From Rhodospirillaceae bacterium (GTDB lineage Bacteria; Pseudomonadota; Alphaproteobacteria; UBA11136), in contig JABJES010000228.1 of the NCBI GenBank assembly GCA_018663165.1, positions 1-12,831 on the forward strand: a DNA stretch of 12,831 bases, given 5' to 3'. This document shows, one piece after another, positions 6,431 to 12,831 of this stretch. The notes beneath the pieces are model-generated. The model was not told the DNA's origin. It made no database searches and was given only the letters and a program-made list of their open reading frames with translations. How positions within the stretch are numbered: position 1 is the stretch's first letter; each line of letters opens with the position of its first letter. The translations under genes and the position numbers were made by a program.

Positions 6431-8446
6431 TTATTTCGACAGAAAGGGCTTAATATCCACCTCGTCAAGCTGGGCGGGATCGAGGAAAACCTCAGCATAT
6501 GCCTTGTAGACGCCACTGGTCAGGAAGAGATCGAAAAGATCCGGATCAATATGTTCGTCATTGCGCATGAAACTCATGATCTTGATGGCCTCGCTCAGCG
6601 TTTTAGCTTTTTTGTAAGGACGGTCGCAAGCGGTCAGGGCCTCGAAAATATCGGCAATCGCCATCACCCTGGCCGGAACAGACATTTCATCCTTGCTTAG
6701 CTGTTTGGGATAACCCGTGCCGATAAGGGTTTCATGATGGCCGCCAGCATATTCCGGCACCCGCTTCATGCTCTTTGGAAATGGAAGATGATTGAGCATG
6801 CGGATGGTCTGAACAATATGCTCGTTGATCTTATATCGCTCTTCCTCTGTCAACGTGCCTCTTGATATAGACAGATTATAGACTTCGCCGTTGTTAAACT
6901 TGACCTCAGGCACCTTCATCTTGAAGCCTTCGGCTTCACCGGCCAGCCTGTCCGTCTCACCCCACAAAACAACGTGCTCTGGCTTATCGTCGAGCAAGGA
7001 TTCCTCGCACGGTGCAGGCTTTGCCGGATGGCTTTCGATCCGGGTCAACTCGTCGTGGGAAAGGCCCACTCGGTCATCCAGCGTCCGCACCCACCGTCGA
7101 GCGCCGATTTTCTGAATTCGGCCAATTTTTTCTTCATCAAGAAATTCACCGCCGACATTCGATTCGGCGATAAAGTTGAAATCGTCGTCAAGCGCCTGAA
7201 TTTCAGAATCGAATTTTGATTTGAGCTCTTCCGCAGAATGTTGACCCTCAAGAAGGCCGCGCAGATAAACAATCTCGGCATCCCGTTTCAAAACCTCAAA
7301 CCGGGTTCTGATTTCATGAATACGATTATAGATCGTCTCAAGTTTTGTCGCTTTATCGACGACATATTCCGGGGTTGTCACCTTGCCGCAATCATGCAGC
7401 CAGGCCGCGATATGTAGCTCGTAGAATTCCTCCTCGTTAAGGGAGAAATCCTTAAACGGCCCCTTATTGACGGCACTGGCCACCCTCGCCAGCATCTCTG
7501 TAAGTTTCGGTACACGCTGGCAATGCCCCCCGGTATAGGGGGACTTGGCGTCAATCGCCGAGGCAATCAGTTCGATGAAGGACTCAAGAAGGTTCTTTTG
7601 CCCTTCAAGAAGCTGCTGGTTATCGATGGCAACGGCGGCCTGGGAAGCCAGGGATTCTATAACCGGCTCGATATCCTTTGAAAAAGGAATGGCCTTGCCA
7701 TCATCGTCCATGGCGTTGATCAACTGAAGAACGCCAATAACGTCCCCCGCAGAATTTTTCAATGGAACCGTAAGGAAGGACTTCGAACGGTAACCGGTCA
7801 TCTCATCAAAATTACGAGTGCCGGAAAAATCGAACTCCTTGGCCTCGTAAGCATCCGCGATATTGATGACTTTACCAGACAGGGCGACATGGGTGGCGAC
7901 GTTGTTATGGTTAGGCTGATCCGTTTCAAGGTCATACAGATGAAGAGGAGGGAAGGGGATATCTTCGCCCGACGTTCCGCCCATGGAAATCTTCAGCGTA
8001 TCGTTCCTGATGATGGCGAATTCCAGCCTGTCGGCCCCGGTTTTCATGTCTTCTCTCTCGCGGCGATCCACCCCAAGCCGCCTCTCATCGTAGCGGCGGT
8101 CCTTGTCGACGCTGCGGTCATTGCTCAACGAGACCCTCTTGACCAGGGTCTTTTCTTCCCGCGGGCTAATCGGGGCACCGATGCGGTGCGCTTCCTTACC
8201 CTCTAGCTCTTCTTGCTTGTGCCGCCTTTCTCTACCTGCGCGTCGGGGGGTTTTTCGCCGCTCTTCCCCAAAGCGGAGGTAAAACGTGCCGCCATCAGCA
8301 TTGGCCAGGGCTTTGGCCTCAAGAAGAATTATCTCAAGCAATCGTTGATGGTTTCTCTCAGCAGAAAGAGCAATGCCGATCTCGATCAGCTTTGCATAGC
8401 TGTCACCCGGGCCTTGTGTAGCCTTATCATTTTTTTTCTTGGCCAT
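6431..8446 (-). CDS. GAF domain plus HD-GYP phosphohydrolase (cyclic-di-GMP phosphodiesterase type)
   Basis: A 671-residue protein, start ATG at 8446 (MAKKKNDK). A GGGGGAG ribosome site sits 4-5 nt upstream, so it is preferred over the in-frame codon 21 nt earlier. A GAF domain spans about residues 33-278 (LLEIILLEAKALANADGGTF; later SFLTVPLKNSAGDVIGVLQL) and is interrupted by a very charged Arg/Lys/Glu segment (about 60-138). A linker helix leads to the HD-GYP domain: GHCQRV (His308), WLHDCGK (His351-Asp352), INEHI (His543), HHE (570-572), AIADIFEALTACDRPYKKA (Asp599), and GYP at 578-580. All metal ligands are visible. Two oddities are an insertion of about 160 residues between the HD dyad and the TLTEEERYKINEH segment, and Ile in place of the usual Asp in HHE-x-x-D-G-x-GYP. 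Such domains hydrolyse c-di-GMP; activity here is inferred. No membrane segments, so likely cytoplasmic. Confidence 0.88.
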   Translation of the reverse strand: MAKKKNDKATQGPGDSYAKLIEIGIALSAERNHQRLLEIILLEAKALANADGGTFYLRFGEERRKTPRRAGRERRHKQEELEGKEAHRIGAPISPREEKTLVKRVSLSNDRSVDKDRRYDERRLGVDRREREDMKTGADRLEFAIIRNDTLKISMGGTSGEDIPFPPLHLYDLETDQPNHNNVATHVALSGKVINIADAYEAKEFDFSGTRNFDEMTGYRSKSFLTVPLKNSAGDVIGVLQLINAMDDDGKAIPFSKDIEPVIESLASQAAVAIDNQQLLEGQKNLLESFIELIASAIDAKSPYTGGHCQRVPKLTEMLARVASAVNKGPFKDFSLNEEEFYELHIAAWLHDCGKVTTPEYVVDKATKLETIYNRIHEIRTRFEVLKRDAEIVYLRGLLEGQHSAEELKSKFDSEIQALDDDFNFIAESNVGGEFLDEEKIGRIQKIGARRWVRTLDDRVGLSHDELTRIESHPAKPAPCEESLLDDKPEHVVLWGETDRLAGEAEGFKMKVPEVKFNNGEVYNLSISRGTLTEEERYKINEHIVQTIRMLNHLPFPKSMKRVPEYAGGHHETLIGTGYPKQLSKDEMSVPARVMAIADIFEALTACDRPYKKAKTLSEAIKIMSFMRNDEHIDPDLFDLFLTSGVYKAYAEVFLDPAQLDEVDIKPFLSK

Positions 8447-8569
8447 TATCTCCCCCGCTCTCCCCAACCCTATGGCAGGAAGACACCCTAAATCTTAATT
8501 CTTTGTTAAGGAAAGACTATACCGATTCGGCGCTGTCGAAAAGGCAAGATCGACAAGGAACAAACGACC
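8447..8569 (-). other. Intergenic region with weak -10 element and a short inverted repeat
   Basis: This 123-bp gap separates the GT39 gene from the downstream GAF/HD-GYP gene on the minus strand. Read on the minus strand it contains TATAGT (8521-8516), 5/6 to a -10 hexamer, without a good -35 at 16-18 bp. It also has a 6-bp perfect inverted repeat TGTCGA/TCGACA (8534-8539 and 8550-8555) with a 10-nt loop. The stem is not followed by a T run, so it is not a convincing intrinsic terminator; it could be an operator or chance. Whether the two genes share a transcript cannot be decided from this. Confidence 0.25.
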
Positions 8570-10096
8570 CTATCGGCACTGCCCTTCACCCGAAGGCAGC
8601 AGAACAAAAGCCAGACGCAGCGTCCTGTCCCTTGCCGCAGGATTCTGGGCCTCGACGATCCGGGTCATTGATGCCGGAAGAGCAGTAACCCCGAGTTTTT
8701 CGGAAAGTACCTGCACAAGAGGAGCGGGCGGAGCCAAACCTTCGCGTGCATTCCAGACATAGAGACATTGCCCCGCCACCTGATTTTCAGGCGGAGAATA
8801 ATAGGCATAAGGAACATTGATGACGCGGGAGTCCGGGAAAGCGAGACGGAAATTTCCGCCAATATGTTCATCGGCGCTGACAATCGTGCCTTTAACAAAA
8901 CCCGCTTCAGCAATGGATTGAGCCAGGACAGGATAAGGCTCATAAAAACGGCATTTCTTGCACAAGGGCGCGCCGATTTTCGCCTGGACCACCCAAAAAA
9001 CAGCCGCCAGAAGAGTTAGAGCAACCAGAATGCCGGCAAAACGGCGCTCTTGCCCCGGCTTCAGCCCCGCTCGTTCAACCCGGAGAAAATAAAACGCCGG
9101 AAACAGCAGCAGGAAAGGATGCATCCAGCGGGCCTGGAAAAAACTGATCCCGGCGAAAAGAACGCCAAATGCCAGCAAGGCATAGACAATAATAAAGAAA
9201 TGTCCAAGCAAACGCTCACAATCGAAAGCAGCCCCATCCACCCGCTTCGTCGGCGGCCGTATTCCCTGGGGGAAAATCAAAACCAGAAAAACCAGCAATG
9301 GCATCAAAAACTCGATAGAGGCCATCACCAGCCTGGACAGGCCTGCCCACACTTGCTGCAGGTAATTCACCTCAACACCCACCCGCATACCCCGATGGAA
9401 TATCGCCTGAAAGGAATCAAAACCGTCAATAATCCACAAAACAGGCGGAAGATTGAGGCTCAATGCCAAGCCAAGCGAAACAAAAAGCCTTATTGAGAGA
9501 AGGTGCTGACGGCTTTTTTCCTGGATCAATCCCGCCCCGATCAAGCCAAGGGCAAAAATTGGGAAACTGTATTTCGACATCATACCGACCCCCAGGGCGA
9601 GGCCAAAACCGAGATAAGCGGGCCAGCTCCCCCCCTCGACAAGGCGAAGGAAGGCGTAAAAAGTAGCCATGCATGAGGCCGACAACAGGGCCGTATGGGT
9701 AAATCCCATATGCGCCCCCCAACCGACGTAATAAATCAGGAGTGGAGAAAAGGACGCCAACAGCACCAAACGAGGCTCAAAAAGCAAGTGCCGGAGGCTG
9801 AGAAAAAGAAAGAAGAAGGTGAGAAAAATAAGGCTGTAACGCAACAGGGAGAGCGTATGCACCCCAGGACCAAAGAGCTCGAAGAGCCCATAGAGAACCC
9901 AAGTATAGAACGGCGGCTGGCCGGGATTGTAGCCCCAATCAAAATTCTGGGCGAAAATCGCCTGCTCAACATCATCGGTACCGGCAGTCCCCGAAAGGGT
10001 AAGACGCAGAAAGAAGAAAAGCGCCACATACCCCAGGAGAAGAATGAGAAAAAGACCCCGTCCGGGCGGCCAAACGACCTTCAAATAATCAGACAT
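8570..10096 (-). CDS. GT39/ArnT-like membrane glycosyltransferase (PMT family)
   Basis: A 508-residue polytopic membrane protein. After the first membrane segment (about 13-33) comes the acidic loop TDDVEQAIFAQNFDWGY (40-56), with the likely catalytic Asp41/Asp42, then GQPPFYTWV (59-67). This is the hallmark of bacterial GT39/PMT-type transferases, which use polyprenyl-phosphate sugars in the periplasm. Further hydrophobic segments lie around 82-104, 110-124, 132-150, 160-190, 202-221, 260-277, 297-318, 326-338 and 353-371. A periplasmic tail of about 135 residues follows, with a CKKC pair near 379-382. I infer it works with the divergent DPM1-like enzyme at 10222, which would supply the lipid-linked sugar; lipid A, a glycan or a protein could be the acceptor. 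The start at 10096 has only a weak ribosome site, and an in-frame TGA shortly upstream rules out a longer form. A strong GGAGGAAGG lies about 26 nt upstream, too far to serve this ATG directly. Confidence 0.85.
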   Translation of the reverse strand: MSDYLKVVWPPGRGLFLILLLGYVALFFFLRLTLSGTAGTDDVEQAIFAQNFDWGYNPGQPPFYTWVLYGLFELFGPGVHTLSLLRYSLIFLTFFFLFLSLRHLLFEPRLVLLASFSPLLIYYVGWGAHMGFTHTALLSASCMATFYAFLRLVEGGSWPAYLGFGLALGVGMMSKYSFPIFALGLIGAGLIQEKSRQHLLSIRLFVSLGLALSLNLPPVLWIIDGFDSFQAIFHRGMRVGVEVNYLQQVWAGLSRLVMASIEFLMPLLVFLVLIFPQGIRPPTKRVDGAAFDCERLLGHFFIIVYALLAFGVLFAGISFFQARWMHPFLLLFPAFYFLRVERAGLKPGQERRFAGILVALTLLAAVFWVVQAKIGAPLCKKCRFYEPYPVLAQSIAEAGFVKGTIVSADEHIGGNFRLAFPDSRVINVPYAYYSPPENQVAGQCLYVWNAREGLAPPAPLVQVLSEKLGVTALPASMTRIVEAQNPAARDRTLRLAFVLLPSGEGQCR

Positions 10097-10140
10097 TTCG
10101 AGCTTTCATCGCAGAAAACAATTCCTTCCTCCTGGAAATG

Positions 10141-10202
10141 GCGGCATCTTGACCGTCCTGCCTGCGGCATCTTGACCGTCCTGTGGCATCTTGACAGTCT
10201 TT
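10141..10202. repeat. Three direct repeats of GGCATCTTGACCGTCCTG in a divergent promoter region
   Basis: The 125-bp gap between the divergent GT39 and GT2 genes holds three copies in the same orientation. Copy 1 (10141-10160) and copy 2 (10164-10183) are identical over 20 bp, GCGGCATCTTGACCGTCCTG. Copy 3 (10185-10202) is GGCATCTTGACAGTCTTT, with three differences in 18 positions. Copy-to-copy distances are 23 and 19 bp, close to two turns of DNA. Each copy contains TTGAC. The last gives a consensus -35 TTGACA (10191-10196), with a poor -10 (CAGATT, 10214-10219) 17 bp on. This fits an array of activator or repressor sites, or a duplicated -35 region. No short terminal inverted repeats or target duplications suggest a mobile element. 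Confidence 0.75.
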
Positions 10203-10221
10203 AGGGAAAACAACAGATTGC

Positions 10222-11037
10222 ATGACCTCAGATCGCAACTGCGATCATAGCATTTGTCTCTCAGAGGAAATTAAAATTAACGTGATTAGCAATATTTTTA
10301 CGCCCCCAAACATCGAAACCCTTTCGGTCGTCGTTCCGATCTTCGATGAATGCGACAATATCATGCCCCTGCTTGAAGAGATTCACGCAGCTTTGGAAGA
10401 GCTAAACCTCGACTTCGAGGTGATTTTTGTCGACGACGGCAGCCGCGACGAGACTCCGCAAAGGCTTAAAGCCGCCAAAACGACCTATCCCCGGCTCCGG
10501 TTTCTACGCCTAGCCGAAAACTGTGGGCAAAGCACGGCGACACGGGTTGGCGTTGAAGCGGCACGTTCAACCTGGGTAGTAACCCTTGATGGCGACGGCC
10601 AGAACGATCCAGCAGGCATCCTTGATCTTATCGCCGCCTTTCCGGGCGTCACCGGGGAACTCCCCCCTCTGATCACGGGGGTGCGCCGCCACCGCAATGA
10701 CAACTTGTTGCGCCGCATCTCATCACGGGTGGCCAATAATGTGCGCCGGGGTATTCTCAAGGACGTCACCCCAGATACCGGGTGTTCCCTAAAACTCTTC
10801 ACAAGACAAGCGTTTCTCACCCTGCCTTTTTTTGACCATATGCACCGCTTTATTCCCGCCCTATACCGCCAACTGGGTGGAGAAATTATTCTGGTTGACG
10901 TCAATCACCGCCCCCGCGGCTCAGGGGTCTCAAAATACGGCTTAGGCAACCGCCTCTGGGTCGGACTGGCCGATCTCGCTGGCGTTTTCTGGCTCGGCAC
11001 CCGCGCAAAGCGGCCCATCATTGAAGAAGAGGATTGA
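10222..11037 (+). CDS. GT2 family polyprenyl-phosphate glycosyltransferase (DPM1/ArnC-like)
   Basis: A 271-residue GT-A fold transferase. Visible motifs are LSVVVPIFDECDNI (34-47), FEVIFVDDGSRDET (65-78) with the nucleotide-binding DDGS, ENCGQSTATRVGVEAA (99-114), LDGDGQNDP (122-130) carrying the DxD-type metal site, and PDTGCSLKLFTR (184-195). These are typical of dolichol-phosphate-mannose-synthase-like enzymes, which transfer a sugar from a nucleotide donor to a polyprenyl phosphate on the cytoplasmic face. The C-terminal pair of membrane helices found in ArnC/GtrB types is missing; only a short hydrophobic patch (about 246-258) is seen. The adjacent LAB_N gene starts 3 nt after the stop, so the two are probably co-translated. 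The ATG at 10222 lacks a good ribosome site; GTG at 10282 (residue 21, before ISNIFTPP), with AGAGGA about 14 nt upstream, is an alternative start and would remove a non-conserved N-terminus. Confidence 0.87.
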   Translation: MTSDRNCDHSICLSEEIKINVISNIFTPPNIETLSVVVPIFDECDNIMPLLEEIHAALEELNLDFEVIFVDDGSRDETPQRLKAAKTTYPRLRFLRLAENCGQSTATRVGVEAARSTWVVTLDGDGQNDPAGILDLIAAFPGVTGELPPLITGVRRHRNDNLLRRISSRVANNVRRGILKDVTPDTGCSLKLFTRQAFLTLPFFDHMHRFIPALYRQLGGEIILVDVNHRPRGSGVSKYGLGNRLWVGLADLAGVFWLGTRAKRPIIEEED

Positions 11038-11040
11038 GAA

Positions 11041-11322
11041 ATGGAAACAACAACGATCTGGCTCGGCATTGGTTTCCTCGGCCAGGCCCTGTTTTCGATG
11101 CGTTTTCTCATACAGTGGATCCACAGCGAGAAGCACCGCAAAAGCATTATCCCGACCGCCTTCTGGTATTTCAGTATCACCGGGGGAGCGACCCTGCTGT
11201 GTTACGCCATCTATCGCCAAGACCCGGTCTTTATCGTCGGCCAGGCTGGCGGCCTGTTGATCTATATGCGGAATCTCTACTTTATCCGGATCAATCATCG
11301 CGCAGACGGCGTTATCGAATAG
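11041..11322 (+). CDS. LAB_N domain membrane mini-protein (lipid A biosynthesis N-terminal domain)
   Basis: A 93-residue protein with three hydrophobic segments (about 6-26, 37-58, 62-80). It carries the characteristic LAB_N pattern: GFLGQALFSMRFLIQWIHSE (11-30), KSIIPTAFWYFSITGG (34-49), YAIYRQDPVFIVGQAGG (55-71) and IYMRNLYFI (74-82). The domain is named for the N-terminal extension of some lipid-A-disaccharide synthases but is often free-standing beside polyprenyl-phosphate sugar transferases, as here. A helper or carrier role in lipid-linked sugar handling is inferred from that context; biochemical function is not established to my knowledge. It starts 3 nt after the GT2 stop, with GAGGATTGAGAA directly upstream supplying the ribosome site. 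Confidence 0.88.
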   Translation: METTTIWLGIGFLGQALFSMRFLIQWIHSEKHRKSIIPTAFWYFSITGGATLLCYAIYRQDPVFIVGQAGGLLIYMRNLYFIRINHRADGVIE

Positions 11323-11412
11323 CCCCCTAAATTGGGAAGCTTGACGCCGAGGCATGCTATTGGCGAGGATAAGCCCGCCTGAATAATAAATAAGACGTTG
11401 GGGGGAGGCAAC

Positions 11413-11904
11413 ATGGCGCCCAGGGCCAAAGCCATAGACGATGAACCGGACGAGCTCCATCTGGCGCAAACCGAAATTCGTCATCTGAAAAATACTGTAT
11501 CCGCCTTGCGTGAGCAGATGGAAAACCTGCGCTACGAGCGTGAGGAATCCGTGCAAAATGCCGTTGCGCTTTCCAATGACGAAATTATTCAACTCAAGGC
11601 GACAGTGACCGCCCTGCGGGATGAGCTGGAAAATCTGCGATTTGAGAAAGAAGAGGCCGTGCAAAACGCCATTGCCACCGGCAATGACGAAATCAGCCAG
11701 CTCAAGGAAATGGTACAGCAGCTACGCGATAACCTGGAAACCCTCACCGGGCAATACGAGGAAACCATCCAGAACAATGATCGCGCCGCCCGTGATGAAG
11801 TGAGCCAGCTTCACGAAACCATTGCCGCCTTGCGGGATGAGCTAGAATCCACCCCTGACTCTCAAAAATCCGGCAAGAAACGCCCAGCACGGAAAAAAGG
11901 ATAA
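11413..11904 (+). CDS. Coiled-coil protein built of 36-residue repeats
   Basis: A 163-residue soluble protein. The ATG at 11413 is chosen because GGGGGAGG lies 5 nt upstream; an earlier in-frame TTG at 11398 is inside that ribosome site. After an acidic leader, residues 22-57, 58-93 and 94-129 form three 36-residue repeats, with a fourth partial copy at 130-145. The core pattern is QLK-x-x-V-x-ALRDELENLR-[FY]-E-[KR]-EE-x-VQNA, ending NDE. Charge and leucine spacing indicate a long continuous alpha-helical coiled coil; the tail (KSGKKRPARKKG) is strongly basic. There is no signal peptide or membrane segment. It starts 90 bp after the LAB_N gene and ends 5 nt before the tandem-GAF gene, so it very likely forms an operon with the latter. 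A scaffold or partner for that signalling protein is inferred; I do not recognise a named family. Confidence 0.8.
   Translation: MAPRAKAIDDEPDELHLAQTEIRHLKNTVSALREQMENLRYEREESVQNAVALSNDEIIQLKATVTALRDELENLRFEKEEAVQNAIATGNDEISQLKEMVQQLRDNLETLTGQYEETIQNNDRAARDEVSQLHETIAALRDELESTPDSQKSGKKRPARKKG
11476..11847 (+). repeat. 108-bp in-frame tandem repeat (3.4 copies) encoding the coiled coil
   Basis: Units begin at 11476, 11584, 11692 and 11800 (the last partial). At the protein level units 1 and 2 are close (e.g. ALREQMENLRYEREESVQNA against ALRDELENLRFEKEEAVQNA). Unit 3 is more diverged (QLRDNLETLTGQYEETIQNN) and the partial unit 4 (ALRDELE) returns to the unit 2 form. 36 residues equals about ten helical turns, and 36 = 7+7+11+11 is compatible with a mixed heptad/hendecad coil. 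Confidence 0.85.
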
Positions 11905-11909
11905 AGGTC

Positions 11910-12831
11910 ATGGCTGCGAAAACAAAAGCCGCGCCAAAAAAGAAAGCCGCGCCAAAAAAAACCATTAGCCGCAGCAAGACCGGGCGTCGTGGCCAGGACA
12001 AAGCGGCGACGGCAAGCGAGAAAAAACTGCAGCAGATCGAAATGCTGCTCGATATTTCAAAAAAGGTCGCAGCAATCGAATCTCTGGACGAGGTGTTGGA
12101 AATCCTTGTTGAGATGACGACCTGGGAGCTCGATGCCGAACGCGGCACCCTGTTCCTTAATGACGAACAGGCTGGCGAACTTTATTCCCGTTTTGCCCAA
12201 GGCAATTTCAAACGTGAAATCCGCCTACTCAATACCAGCGGCGTCGCCGGACATGTTTTCCAGGCCGGGAATGGCGTGATCATCGATGACGCCTATCACG
12301 ACAAACGATTCAACCGCAGTATCGACGAACAAACCGGGTTTAAGACTAAAAACATCCTCTGCGTACCAATCCGCACAGCCAGGGATGAAGTTATTGGCGT
12401 CGCCCAGGTGCTCAACAAAAAGAAGGGGAGCTTCAACAAGAACGATCTCGACCTGCTTGAGGCCATGACCCAGCAGGCCTCGATTGCCCTGCAAAGCACC
12501 CAATTCGTCGAACGCATGCAGAAGACGCGCCAGCAGGAAATGGAATTCCTCGACGTCGTATCTGATGTTACGTCGGAAATAGATCTCGGCGCCCTGCTCC
12601 AGCGCGTCATGGGCGAGGCCACCCGCATGCTTCAGGCCGAGCGCTCCACCCTTTTCCTCAACGACGAAAAAACCAACGAATTATGGTCCACCGTCGGCGA
12701 GGGGCTGAATGCAGTGCAGATTCGTCTGCCCAATCACCTCGGCATCGCGGGCACGGTTTTCACTACCGGGGAAACCGTCAATATCCCCTATGCCTATGCC
12801 GATCTCCGTTTTAACCCAACCTTTGATAAAA
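11910..12831 (+). CDS. Tandem-GAF signalling protein, N-terminal part (3' end outside window)
   Basis: The frame is open from ATG 11910 to the window end (307 codons, no stop). A Lys/Ala/Pro-rich basic tail (two KAAPKK copies, residues 6-17) precedes a helix. GAF-A spans about residues 58-196 (LDAERGTLFLNDEQAGEL; GVAGHVFQAGNGVIIDDAYH; KNILCVPIRTARDEVIGVAQ; NKKKGSFNKNDLDLLE), and GAF-B begins near 226 (LQAERSTLFLNDEKTNELWS; GIAGTVFTTGETVNIPYAYA). GAF-A contains most of the NK-xn-F-x3-DE motif of cyclic-nucleotide-binding GAFs (Asn169-Lys170, Phe175, Asp179), but Leu replaces the final Glu. Similar tandem-GAF proteins carry a class III adenylate cyclase, a GGDEF domain or a histidine kinase as output; a cyclase is my guess from the GAF wording, but the output lies beyond the window. 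It starts 5 nt after the coiled-coil gene, with AAAGG just upstream. Confidence 0.85.
   Translation, partial: MAAKTKAAPKKKAAPKKTISRSKTGRRGQDKAATASEKKLQQIEMLLDISKKVAAIESLDEVLEILVEMTTWELDAERGTLFLNDEQAGELYSRFAQGNFKREIRLLNTSGVAGHVFQAGNGVIIDDAYHDKRFNRSIDEQTGFKTKNILCVPIRTARDEVIGVAQVLNKKKGSFNKNDLDLLEAMTQQASIALQSTQFVERMQKTRQQEMEFLDVVSDVTSEIDLGALLQRVMGEATRMLQAERSTLFLNDEKTNELWSTVGEGLNAVQIRLPNHLGIAGTVFTTGETVNIPYAYADLRFNPTFDK

Noticed and set aside
10089..10109. Six-codon minus-strand ORF (MKARNV) overlapping the GT39 start codon, downstream of GGAGGAAGG
   Set aside because: Could couple translation, but the ribosome site is about 14 nt from its ATG and six codons cannot be distinguished from chance.
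11341..11371. TTGACG as a possible -35 before the coiled-coil gene
   Set aside because: No acceptable -10 hexamer at 16-18 bp; the 90-bp gap (11323-11412) otherwise holds only the strong ribosome site, so a promoter here is not supported.

Overview
The window looks like a piece of an alphaproteobacterial chromosome, probably a Rhodospirillales-like or related marine or aquatic lineage. I infer this from the protein families and their wording (a CysQ C-terminus, a Sua5-type TsaC overlapping an FAD-linked oxidase, a YbiB/TrpD2 protein, a LAB_N mini-protein next to a DPM1-like transferase, a Tat-type 'SRRKALAKLG' signal) and from the moderate GC content. I cannot name a genus. The region is densely coding. 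No gap between genes exceeds about 125 bp, and I see no tRNA, rRNA, CRISPR array, insertion sequence or phage gene.

Left part (1-6016), mostly plus strand. The window opens inside cysQ (PAP phosphatase). It is followed by a large polytopic GT-C-like membrane protein with a putative promoter that overlaps a Fur-box-like sequence. Tail to tail with it, on the minus strand, lies a 49-codon gene for a secreted peptide with six cysteines. Next comes a likely operon behind a good sigma70-type promoter: tsaC (tRNA t6A synthesis), an FAD-linked D-2-hydroxyacid dehydrogenase whose ATG overlaps the tsaC stop, and a YbiB-type TrpD2 protein.

Middle part (6046-10096), minus strand. In order along the coordinates these are: a small exported protein with a Tat-like signal and a Ser/Lys/Pro repeat tail; a 671-residue GAF plus HD-GYP protein (cyclic-di-GMP signalling type) with a large insertion and a degenerate GYP motif; and a GT39/ArnT-like membrane glycosyltransferase.

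Right part (10097-12831), plus strand. A 125-bp divergent intergenic region carries three direct copies of an 18-20 bp sequence. It leads into a DPM1-like GT2 transferase and a LAB_N membrane mini-protein 3 nt behind it. Together with the divergent GT39 protein these look like a lipid-carrier glycosylation module: the GT2 would charge polyprenyl phosphate with a sugar on the cytoplasmic side, the LAB_N protein might help handle or flip the carrier, and the GT39 enzyme would transfer the sugar on the periplasmic side. A second two-gene unit follows: a coiled-coil protein built from 36-residue repeats, and 5 nt later a tandem-GAF signalling protein that runs off the window before its output domain.

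The best candidates for something little described are the six-cysteine secreted peptide (2214-2363), the triple direct repeat in the divergent promoter region (10141-10202), the Ser-Lys-Pro repeat exported protein, and the coiled-coil/tandem-GAF pair.
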